A DNA stretch of 9,114 bases from Thermoproteota archaeon. Lineage in GTDB: Archaea; Korarchaeota; Korarchaeia; Korarchaeales; Korarchaeaceae. Under the pieces are notes generated by a model. The model was not told where the DNA came from, ran no database searches, and saw only the letters and a list, made by a program, of their open reading frames with translations. The stretch spans positions 1-9,114 of the forward strand of contig QMVZ01000055.1 in NCBI GenBank assembly GCA_003661365.1, in the 5' to 3' direction. Position 1 is the stretch's first letter. Each line of letters begins with the position of its first letter. Both the position numbers and the translations under genes were made by a program. This document shows, piece by piece, positions 1 through 6,081 of the stretch.

Positions 1-410
1 GCTGATGCTTCCTCTGCTTCAGATGGGGACGATCTAATTACTATAAGGCTTGGTATCTCCCTCACCAAAGGTGCTATTGGTCGCTCCTTGATTTCTCCCT
101 CCTTCTCCACTTCTTTTTCTCCAGAAACCGTTCTTTGTAGAATAAAGGATTCTGATATGGTAGGTAGAATGATGGCCAAAAGAACTCCTAGGAGGGGCGA
201 TAAAAGATAGGCTAGAAAGGATGATGTCAATAAAATGAAAATAGTGGGTTTTAGCCTTTCCAGAGGGTTATACTTAGCTACATATAACCCAAATAAGAGC
301 CCAAAGACAACGGCCAGTAAGGGAGATATTTTTGGATTCTCCATCCTTTCTGCTTCAAGTGCAAATATTAAAGCTAAGATCAGGAGGAGAATCAGTATCA
401 TTTTCTTCAA
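1..410 (-). CDS. Small membrane protein, C-terminus beyond the left edge (partial)
   Basis: This is an open frame read on the minus strand from a TTG at 410-408 and still open at base 1, giving 136 codons. An in-frame TAA lies two codons upstream, so the start is this TTG or the ATG at 401-399. A purine-rich GGGAGGGG at 429-422 lies about 11 nt before the TTG and about 20 nt before the ATG, which favours TTG. The N-terminus (residues 4-18) is a hydrophobic helix. A second helix spans about 29-45, and a long hydrophobic stretch at 56-85 could be one or two further helices. After residue 95 the chain becomes charged (Glu/Lys-rich), probably a soluble domain that continues outside the window. 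It follows the AroM-like gene by 32 nt, so it is probably cotranscribed. I recognise no family. Membrane location is inferred from hydrophobicity only. Confidence 0.7.
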   Translation of the reverse strand, partial: MKKMILILLLILALIFALEAERMENPKISPLLAVVFGLLFGLYVAKYNPLERLKPTIFILLTSSFLAYLLSPLLGVLLAIILPTISESFILQRTVSGEKEVEKEGEIKERPIAPLVREIPSLIVIRSSPSEAEEAS

Positions 411-442
411 GTTTTAGGTCGCCCCTCCCATGAAATTAATCC

Positions 443-1105
443 TCAAAGTTGATAAAATTCCTTGACTAGTGAAGATATCAATCTTTTAGGTAGGAAAACT
501 GGTCTTTTGGTGTACATTCTAACTAGGCGCTCGTGTTCCAGTCTGTAGCCCATACAGTCCATAACTACCAGGTCGCGATCTGATAGGGCTTTAAACCATT
601 CTGGCCCGGGTCTAAGACCCATATAAGGAGAGAGAGTCAGGATCTTGATATCATCTACAAATTCCTTCCATACGTCTTCTATTTGTTTCTTTTGATCTTC
701 TAAAGGTACAATAAGACCTAACTTTCCTTCCTTGGATAAGATGGATCCTATTAGATTTCTCATAATCCTACCTGGTTGAATCAAGGGTATTGGGGCTGAA
801 GTAAGTTCAAAGGTGCCCGTACATAGGAGAATGGATATTTCTGCCCCGGCATTATGAAGACGATTTATTGCTTCATTGAGCAGTGGATGTAATTTCTTCT
901 TTCCCATTACAACCTGTTTGCCATCCCTTAACCTTGAGACTAAAGTTTCCTCTCCTTCTCCAGGTCTCAGACTCGCTATCTGATCAGCTGATAAGCCATC
1001 AAGAGCCCCGGCCTCTATCACCTTTAGGTCAGAAAGCTGCGGCAATATCTCCTCAAGGATGTCATGCCTCGGGCTTTGACCAATAGTAAGAAAACCTATT
1101 TTCAA
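443..1105 (-). CDS. AroM family protein (Asp/Glu racemase-like superfamily)
   Basis: The 220-residue product matches the AroM family layout from end to end. It has the N-terminal TIGQSPR signature at residues 7-13, a glycine/glutamate-rich segment at 49-53, an LCTGTF strand-turn at 94-99, a PGRI motif at 111-114, an LIVPLED strand at 131-137 and an MDCMGY motif at 182-187. E. coli AroM has about the same length, and its function is not established. The fold is related to aspartate/glutamate racemases. Cys95 and Cys184 sit at the ends of the two strands where those racemases carry their catalytic cysteine pair, so racemase- or decarboxylase-like chemistry is possible but is inference. The start is TTG at 1105, with a GGGA element 6 nt upstream (1115-1112) and the conserved strand beginning right after it. 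A membrane protein gene follows 32 nt downstream. No aromatic biosynthesis gene lies nearby, so the name carries no pathway meaning here. Confidence 0.8.
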   Translation of the reverse strand: MKIGFLTIGQSPRHDILEEILPQLSDLKVIEAGALDGLSADQIASLRPGEGEETLVSRLRDGKQVVMGKKKLHPLLNEAINRLHNAGAEISILLCTGTFELTSAPIPLIQPGRIMRNLIGSILSKEGKLGLIVPLEDQKKQIEDVWKEFVDDIKILTLSPYMGLRPGPEWFKALSDRDLVVMDCMGYRLEHERLVRMYTKRPVFLPKRLISSLVKEFYQL

Positions 1106-1148
1106 AGCAAATCCCTTCTTAAATGACTTTCAATCCAAAAAATCTTTC

Positions 1149-1158
1149 CTTATACGTG
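1149..1158 (-). promoter_or_regulatory. Possible TATA box for the AroM-like gene
   Basis: On the minus strand the 96-bp gap between the MobB stop and the AroM-like start holds ACGTATAAGG, about 45 nt upstream of the TTG start. A transcript starting about 26 nt downstream would keep the GGGA element at 1115-1112 in a short leader. The match to an archaeal TATA box is moderate and the gene could also be read through from MobB. No other structure was seen in this gap. Confidence 0.3.
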
Positions 1159-1201
1159 GTTTAGGTGTTGGGAAGAGCAATGCGAGAAATATGTTGTTGG
1201 C

Positions 1202-1774
1202 CTATTGAGACTTCAATTTATCAGCCGCTGGACAGGGTAAAGGCCCCTCTGACAATGAACTTCTTAGAAACGACACGCAATTTCGATGCCCACAAAGACC
1301 ACAGTCAGTCCAGAGAGGGAAATAAGGTGATTTATCAAGTATAAGTTCTGGAATCTGTTCAGGAGAGACGAAAAGAACATTTCTGGCTTTAAGACTTCTT
1401 CGAAAAGAGGTAAGAGCAATTGTCCACTCGTCAGTTAGTTCTGACGCTTCTTCTTCATTCTTCGCCACCACTATCCTTGGGAGAGGCTCTCTCTTGAAGC
1501 CCTCTAGCAAAAGGAAATCACAACTTACCAAGGAGGGTATGTCCTTAAGTTCTAGCCTTCTATTGAAAACTGCTAACGAAATATCTGGACTTATTACAAC
1601 AACGCTCTTTGCACCAGATTTCATGAACTCTGCCTCGTGCTTCCTAATTTCTATTTCTTCTGCCCTCTTAACCACGCAGGTTTTTAGTCCTCTCTTGGAG
1701 AAATCCTTTATTATCAAAGAAATTAGACTGCTCTTCCCGGATCCAGCAAACCCAGATATGGTTATGAACCTCAT
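1202..1774 (-). CDS. mobB: MobB-type GTPase with C-terminal 4Fe-4S domain
   Basis: This is a 190-residue cytosolic P-loop GTPase of the molybdopterin-guanine dinucleotide biosynthesis (MobB) family. MobB binds GTP and assists MobA when GMP is added to molybdenum or tungsten pterin cofactor. The P-loop is GFAGSGKSS at residues 8-16, the family segment KHEAEFMKSGAK lies at 45-56, and the diagnostic LLLEGFKREPLPRIVV strand-loop is at 88-103. The last 35 residues are an added domain with Cys158, Cys161, Cys166 and Cys181 in the C-x2-C-x4-C-x14-C spacing of the small 4Fe-4S domain (PF04060 type) also seen in corrinoid Fe-S proteins. Bacterial MobB lacks this. The ATG at 1774 has a good site, GGAGAT at 1790-1785, 10 nt upstream. 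It lies 75 nt after the Tes-like gene. No mobA or moe gene is in the window, so the target enzyme cannot be inferred. Confidence 0.87.
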   Translation of the reverse strand: MRFITISGFAGSGKSSLISLIIKDFSKRGLKTCVVKRAEEIEIRKHEAEFMKSGAKSVVVISPDISLAVFNRRLELKDIPSLVSCDFLLLEGFKREPLPRIVVAKNEEEASELTDEWTIALTSFRRSLKARNVLFVSPEQIPELILDKSPYFPLWTDCGLCGHRNCVSFLRSSLSEGPLPCPAADKLKSQ

Positions 1775-1817
1775 TCTTCCAAGATCTCCTTTTGTTAGGG
1801 ATGTTATATCATGGATA

Positions 1818-1830
1818 GAAAGAAAAAAGA
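1818..1830 (-). terminator. T-rich tract after the Tes-like gene
   Basis: Twenty bases past the Tes-like stop codon the minus strand reads TCTTTTTTCTTTC. Archaeal RNA polymerase commonly terminates at such U-tracts without a hairpin. A GATATAAC box at 1810-1803 follows and could restart transcription for mobB, although it is so close to the ATG that the mobB ribosome binding site would then fall outside the transcript. Partial termination with readthrough is equally possible. Confidence 0.35.
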
Positions 1831-1849
1831 TTGGGGTGGTGTTTTCTCA

Positions 1850-3550
1850 CTACAGTTTTAAGAACGGTGCATACGTCTTTCTATATATCTCTGAGGAGGT
1901 CAGCGCCTCTATGTCTCTCTTGTACTTGATAGCCTCCCCAACCTTGTCTCTGCCGAACATCTTCGCGTAATCCTCGAGAGACATGGAGTGGTTCTTGATT
2001 ATGTAATCCCTGTAAAGGTCCGGAAGAACGTTATAAGCACAGAACGGGATTATCCTTCCGTCAGGGGAGAGGTAGTGTATGTTGCACCTCATTACCCTTT
2101 GAACATCGTAGTTATAGGGATCCATAAAGTGCATCATGCCTAGGAATAGAGACATATCGTGGAACTTTCCGAGGGCATCATAGTTCCTTCTTATGAAGAT
2201 GTCCGCAAGCAATCTGATGAGATTTAGGCCCTTTGGTTGATTCTTTCTGTCTATGAAACGGGGGAGTCTTGCTATAAACTTGGCAAGTATCCACTTCTTG
2301 TTGGCTCCCGACCTCAATTCCTCAGTTTTCTCCTTTAGATACTCGTATAAGCCCGTTACATCAACGAATTCTGTAATTGGTATGAGTCTCTTTAACCTCT
2401 TATGTCCATCAATTACTTCCAATTCAGGGAAGACGTAAGTAGCCATTCCGCATGCAGGATGGTTTGAAAAGCGGATTATCGGATTTCCAGTTAGAGCTTC
2501 GACGAAATCGCTCAATACAGATACAAAGGGAACAGGATACCATGCATCCATCGGTATTTGACCATCTGTCTGCTCTTCTATGGCTTTTATAACCTCAGGT
2601 ATTGTTATGCGGACTTCTTTTCTCTTTTCTCTAGGAACTTGGCCAACTATAGAAATTGGTTGGAAGTTTACCCCTCTAATGATATCTATGTTTAAAGAGG
2701 CAAACTTTATGATTCTCCCAAGTTCGTGGTCGTTCCAACCTTTTATGACGGTTGGGACAAGAACTATACTTGTGGTCCTGGTTTTACGCGCATTTTCTAG
2801 AATATACGGTATTTCCCAATGGTTTTTGACATTTATTTTGGGATCTACAGCGTCAAAGCTCAGATATAAGGTGTTAACACCCGCCCTCCTAAGCTTTGCC
2901 ATTAATTCCACGTTGTAGGCAAGTCTGATTCCGTTGGTGTTTAGCTGGACATGGGTTATTCCCTCTTCCCTTAGCACTTTGACTATCTCAACGAGATCCT
3001 CTCTCAGCAGAGGTTCGCCCCCAGTTATCTGAACTGCATTTGGTATGGCTGGTCGTTGACTTCTCAAGACCCTTATCATCTCTCTAATTTCCTCTATCGT
3101 TGGTTCGTAGACATATCCGGCTTTCTCTGCGTAGAAGAAACAGTACCAACATGAGAAATCGCACCTATTTGTTACAACCAAATTGGCAAGAGCTGTAGTA
3201 TTTCTATGCATTGAGCAAAGACCACAGCTGAATGGACAAGGGGCTCTAGTCTCCACATTTTTTGAAACCTTAACTCCCACAGTTTCATACTTCAGGGCCC
3301 GTCGCAAGTACTCAGCGTCGGCCCAATAGGATTCCTCAATTTCACCGTGCTCAGGACAGATCCTCCTGAGGAAGGCTTTTCCTTCCCTCTCAAATATAAT
3401 CGCAGGTAAAAGCCTATAACATACGGGGCAAATTGATGCAGTTTTCCTAATCGGTTGTTCTCCTTCCCTTAACTCGGGGAGGGGACCGCCTATTTTGATC
3501 GATTTCCCGCTAACCATTATCAGAGGCTCTGCAGCCTGTCCTTGGTTCAT
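1850..3550 (-). CDS. tes: Radical SAM tetraether lipid synthase (Tes, MJ0619-like)
   Basis: The 566-residue protein resembles Methanocaldococcus jannaschii MJ0619, the radical SAM enzyme shown to join the ends of archaeol phytanyl chains into macrocyclic and tetraether (GDGT) lipids. The N-terminal Cys-rich region has CPVC at 41-44 and CPEHG at 65-69, then CPFSCGLC at 105-112 (Cys105, 109, 112). The SAM cluster motif is Cys130-x3-Cys134-x2-Cys137 within RCDFSCWYCFFYA, followed by the GGEP SAM-binding motif at 177-180 and the LNTNG strand at 203-207. Further cysteines at 367, 489 and 504 suit the extra Fe-S or iron sites of this family. No transmembrane helix is obvious, so it probably acts at the membrane surface. 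The ATG at 3550 has GGAGGT 6 nt upstream (3562-3557) and a TATA-like box at 3601-3594. It heads the minus-strand run. A different reaction within the same radical SAM subfamily (a paralogue joining lipid chains elsewhere) cannot be excluded. Confidence 0.82.
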   Translation of the reverse strand: MNQGQAAEPLIMVSGKSIKIGGPLPELREGEQPIRKTASICPVCYRLLPAIIFEREGKAFLRRICPEHGEIEESYWADAEYLRRALKYETVGVKVSKNVETRAPCPFSCGLCSMHRNTTALANLVVTNRCDFSCWYCFFYAEKAGYVYEPTIEEIREMIRVLRSQRPAIPNAVQITGGEPLLREDLVEIVKVLREEGITHVQLNTNGIRLAYNVELMAKLRRAGVNTLYLSFDAVDPKINVKNHWEIPYILENARKTRTTSIVLVPTVIKGWNDHELGRIIKFASLNIDIIRGVNFQPISIVGQVPREKRKEVRITIPEVIKAIEEQTDGQIPMDAWYPVPFVSVLSDFVEALTGNPIIRFSNHPACGMATYVFPELEVIDGHKRLKRLIPITEFVDVTGLYEYLKEKTEELRSGANKKWILAKFIARLPRFIDRKNQPKGLNLIRLLADIFIRRNYDALGKFHDMSLFLGMMHFMDPYNYDVQRVMRCNIHYLSPDGRIIPFCAYNVLPDLYRDYIIKNHSMSLEDYAKMFGRDKVGEAIKYKRDIEALTSSEIYRKTYAPFLKL

Positions 3551-3692
3551 ATTTAGACCTCCGTTAAGCCTCAGAAGATTAACATGATGGTTCTATAAAA
3601 AAACCTCTGAACATTTTTACATTGGAATGATTCAATTTCTAGCAAAGCTGTTTGAATTTTGAGGCATATAAAAAAGAAGGAGGTTGGTTTGA
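3551..3692. promoter_or_regulatory. Divergent promoter region between tes and the HEAT-repeat gene
   Basis: This 142-bp A/T-rich gap separates two divergent genes. For tes, the minus strand has TTTTTATA at 3601-3594, about 47 nt before the ATG, which predicts a leader of about 20 nt containing the GGAGGT site. For the HEAT gene there are two plus-strand candidates: CTATAAAA at 3593-3600, on the same bases, giving a leader of about 70 nt; and CATATAAAA at 3666-3674, which would place the transcript start at or past the GTG and so exclude its ribosome site. The first fits the presence of AGGAGGT better. One shared box serving both directions is possible. Confidence 0.5.
3678..3684 (+). promoter_or_regulatory. 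Shine-Dalgarno site AGGAGGT for the HEAT-repeat gene
   Basis: A perfect AGGAGGT lies 8 nt before the GTG at 3693, which fixes that codon as the start. The ATG at 3709 is closer to another GGAGGAGG run but is out of frame with the gene. Confidence 0.7.
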
Positions 3693-4418
3693 GTGATTAA
3701 GGAGGAGGATGTTCGCTTAATAGCGCTAGCACTACAATTGGCTCTTGGGTTGAAATCGGAGGAGCTTCCTGCTATCGAAAATCTGGAGAAAGAAAGGCTT
3801 GCCTTATCAGAGATCTTAGAAAAAAGAAGCCTTAAGGACTTGATTTCATTGGCATCAGCTGACTCAATTAAAAAGTGGCTTGCTATCTCATTGATAGCCG
3901 CTCAGACGGATTTTCAAACGCTATCAACTATGGCCTCAGGGAACAGAGAGGAAAAGATCGTTGCGGTCTGTGCCTTTTTTCTGAAGAAAGATCCTTCCTC
4001 ACTACCTTTATTTAGATTAATAATTGAGGGATCTGATGATAATCTGTTTTTAGCGGCCCTTTTGCTCTTGATGAGCCATGTTCAGGAGTATTCGAATGGT
4101 GAGTTGATGAAGGAGTTAGAAAGATGGCTTGAATGGCCAGATGTAAATGTGAGAATTTCAGCCGTAAAGCTCCTGTCTAATCTTGCGTCTAAAATGCCTG
4201 CTTTCTCAGAAAAAGTTTTGAATGACCTTTTAGAGGCCTTTGAGAGGGACCCAAACAAGAGGGTGAGAGAATCCATAGCAACTCAACTAGGGATCTTAGC
4301 AAGGGAGAATCCTTCGCTCAAAAGACGATCTTATTCCGCTCTTTTATCAATGTTTAGGAAGGAAAGATCTGCGAAGGTAAGAAAGGCCATCCTAGATTCT
4401 TTACTAACCTTGTCTTAA
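3693..4418 (+). CDS. HEAT-repeat protein of unknown role
   Basis: This 241-residue, largely alpha-helical protein has recognisable HEAT repeats in its C-terminal half. Helices carrying the conserved V-R pair recur at residues 153-154, 191-192 and 229-230, an exact 38-residue period (VNVRISAVKLL, KRVRESIATQL, AKVRKAILDSL). The N-terminal 145 residues contain weaker paired helices that probably belong to the same solenoid. Such solenoids are protein-binding scaffolds, and nothing here shows a catalytic site, signal peptide or membrane segment. The start is GTG at 3693 with AGGAGGT 8 nt upstream. It is followed, after about 50 nt, by the UPF0173 hydrolase on the same strand, so the two are probably one transcript. 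The partner of this scaffold is unknown. Confidence 0.8.
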   Translation: MIKEEDVRLIALALQLALGLKSEELPAIENLEKERLALSEILEKRSLKDLISLASADSIKKWLAISLIAAQTDFQTLSTMASGNREEKIVAVCAFFLKKDPSSLPLFRLIIEGSDDNLFLAALLLLMSHVQEYSNGELMKELERWLEWPDVNVRISAVKLLSNLASKMPAFSEKVLNDLLEAFERDPNKRVRESIATQLGILARENPSLKRRSYSALLSMFRKERSAKVRKAILDSLLTLS

Positions 4419-4469
4419 CGAGAAAGAGTAAGGAAGCTTAATATTTTGATCGGAGAGTTTTCAATTGAA

Positions 4470-5141
4470 ATGGCAAGGCTAACATGGTTTGGTCATGCTG
4501 CCTTCCTTCTGGAAGTAGGGGGTAAGAGAATAGCCTTTGATCCTTGGATTGAGGGCAACCCAAAGTGTCCAATATCATTAGATGATTTTGAAGGAGCTCA
4601 CATTTACGCAGTCTCTCACTCCCACGGGGATCATGGTTTAAACGATGCCATAAAGCTCTCTAAGGAGAAAGGAGGCGTCATAGTTGGCATCTTTGAGCTT
4701 GCTAACTACGCGACGGAGAGAGGAGCAAAAGCAGTGGGAGCCAATATAGGAGGGTTTTTTGACGTTGAAGGCGTAGAGATCGCCCTGACGGAGGCCATTC
4801 ACAGCTCAGACATCGGAAGTCCTGTTGGTTTCCTCGTTAGAATAGGGGGTAAAACGTTCTACCATGCAGGAGACACTGGTCTTTTCGGAGGGATGAGTTT
4901 AATTGGCGATCTATACTCTCCTGAGGTTTCCATGTTGCCCATTGGTGGTTATTACACGATGGATCCTGTTCAGGCCTCTCTAGCCTTAAAGATGCTCAAA
5001 TCAAAGGTGGTAGCCCCAATGCACTGGGGGACGTTTCCAGTACTCAAAGGGACACCAGAACTCTTAGAGGAAGAGATTAGAAAGCTTGGCATTAAGGTTC
5101 GAGTTCTCAAGTTGAAACCAGGAGAACCAGTTGAGATCTAA
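4470..5141 (+). CDS. UPF0173 metal-dependent hydrolase, metallo-beta-lactamase fold
   Basis: This 223-residue cytosolic protein of the metallo-beta-lactamase fold belongs to the UPF0173 family, whose N-terminus has the form MxxTWxGHAAFLLE, seen here at residues 1-15. Metal ligands are visible: His50, His52, Asp54 and His55 in HSHGDH, His111, Asp135 in HAGDTG, and His185 in MHWGTF, enough for a two-metal site. The physiological substrate of the family is not known; members are annotated only as metal-dependent hydrolases. I chose the ATG at 4470 because family members start just before this first strand. A TTG at 4446 would add eight residues. A GGAGAG at 4452-4457 lies 12 nt before the ATG, while AGGAAG at 4431-4436 would suit the TTG, so the site evidence alone does not decide. 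Its stop codon is 6 bp from that of the opposing UPF0282 gene. Confidence 0.86.
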   Translation: MARLTWFGHAAFLLEVGGKRIAFDPWIEGNPKCPISLDDFEGAHIYAVSHSHGDHGLNDAIKLSKEKGGVIVGIFELANYATERGAKAVGANIGGFFDVEGVEIALTEAIHSSDIGSPVGFLVRIGGKTFYHAGDTGLFGGMSLIGDLYSPEVSMLPIGGYYTMDPVQASLALKMLKSKVVAPMHWGTFPVLKGTPELLEEEIRKLGIKVRVLKLKPGEPVEI

Positions 5142-5147
5142 ACTAGC

Positions 5148-6014
5148 CTAGCCCTTCATGCCGTATAATTCTCTCCTCCTCGCTTCAAGAAAATCTGGCC
5201 TGAGACCAAGGAATTCAGCCGCTGTTTCCATGGAAATACCTTCTCTCTTAGCAGCTTCAATAACTGGCTCCATCTTTTCCATCCACTCTAGATCCCTAAC
5301 TACGTGATGATCAATTATCGTCTTCCACGGTCTTACCTGATTTAATATGTTTAGCAGGAGTTCATTTGCTTTTGAGAGTATTTCTGGAGGTTCTTTCCAG
5401 CCTATGAAGAGGGTTGCTGGCCCATCAATTATGAGTAACTCCGGTTCTTCCCTTATGATCCACTTGGCTGTCGGAGGATAACTTGGACCCCCTATATCGC
5501 TTGAGAAGAGGGTTTTCTGTCCTCCTGATTCGATCAAGCACATTAGGACAAATCCTAGCTTTGTTCCCTCCATTCCATGCGGAAATGGTTGTGAGAATTT
5601 TATTCGGGTTCTACCGAAGTAGAACTCCCTTCCATCAGCTATCTCTATCCTAGATGGCCTTCCCTCAATTTTGGAAAGAAATTCTTGAGCTCTGTTTCTC
5701 TGACTCTGATTTATCCAACTTCTAGGATCCTTTAACAGCAAGATCTTGCCCTCATACATTTCAGGAGAATCCCTGAGGTAGTGATCGAAGTGGTAGTGAG
5801 TTATTACTAACACATCGGCCTCTTTAGCAGCCTCTTTTATCTTCTTTTTGTGTTCTTTAAGCCTTTCCTTTTCTATCGGGTGTGGAGGAAGCCCGTACCT
5901 GGACGGTCCTAAAGCAGCACCAGGATCTATCAGAATTCTAATGTCTGCTGTTTCAACTAAAGTAGCCATGCTTCTCGTTCCTAGGCTGTCAAAAGCAAGG
6001 GGAAGAACCCTCAA
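5148..6014 (-). CDS. UPF0282 family metallo-beta-lactamase-fold protein
   Basis: This 288-residue protein matches the archaeal UPF0282 family. The N-terminal segment LAFDSLGTRSMATLVET (residues 6-22) and the PSRYGLPPHP motif (37-46) are family hallmarks. The metal-binding loop is THYHFDHY at 72-79 (His73, His75, Asp77, His78). Further likely ligands are His146 in PFPHGMEG, Asp173 in SSDIGGP and His236 or His237 in DHHVVRD. The substrate is unknown for the family. The start is a TTG at 6014. The next in-frame ATG (residue 16) would remove conserved sequence, so TTG is preferred although no Shine-Dalgarno match lies upstream. It is the last minus-strand gene before the convergent junction and lies 67 nt after the tRNA methylthiotransferase gene, possibly in one transcript with it. 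It is clearly a different subfamily from the UPF0173 gene it faces. Confidence 0.87.
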   Translation of the reverse strand: MRVLPLAFDSLGTRSMATLVETADIRILIDPGAALGPSRYGLPPHPIEKERLKEHKKKIKEAAKEADVLVITHYHFDHYLRDSPEMYEGKILLLKDPRSWINQSQRNRAQEFLSKIEGRPSRIEIADGREFYFGRTRIKFSQPFPHGMEGTKLGFVLMCLIESGGQKTLFSSDIGGPSYPPTAKWIIREEPELLIIDGPATLFIGWKEPPEILSKANELLLNILNQVRPWKTIIDHHVVRDLEWMEKMEPVIEAAKREGISMETAAEFLGLRPDFLEARRRELYGMKG

Positions 6015-6081
6015 TTCAATTACATGAGAGGATAGGATAAGAAAAATTTGGACTTTTTCTCAAGGGATTAAATCTCATTGA

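Noticed and set aside
235..417. Plus-strand 60-codon open frame
   Set aside because: It lies antisense to the membrane protein gene, which has a better start, a ribosome site and clear hydrophobic helices; the plus-strand product has no recognisable pattern.
1494..1970. Plus-strand 158-codon open frame across mobB and the 3' end of tes
   Set aside because: It is antisense to two well-identified genes and has no family features.
4034..4075. CTGATGA and TTGATGA repeats resembling C and C' boxes
   Set aside because: No D or D' box follows, and the bases are ordinary codons of the HEAT-repeat gene.
4446..4469. TTG start for the UPF0173 gene
   Set aside because: It would add eight residues before a strand at which family members normally begin; kept only as an alternative.
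5305..5341. C/D-box-like GTGATGA followed by CTGA
   Set aside because: It lies antisense inside UPF0282 and lacks the internal D' and C' boxes in a convincing arrangement.
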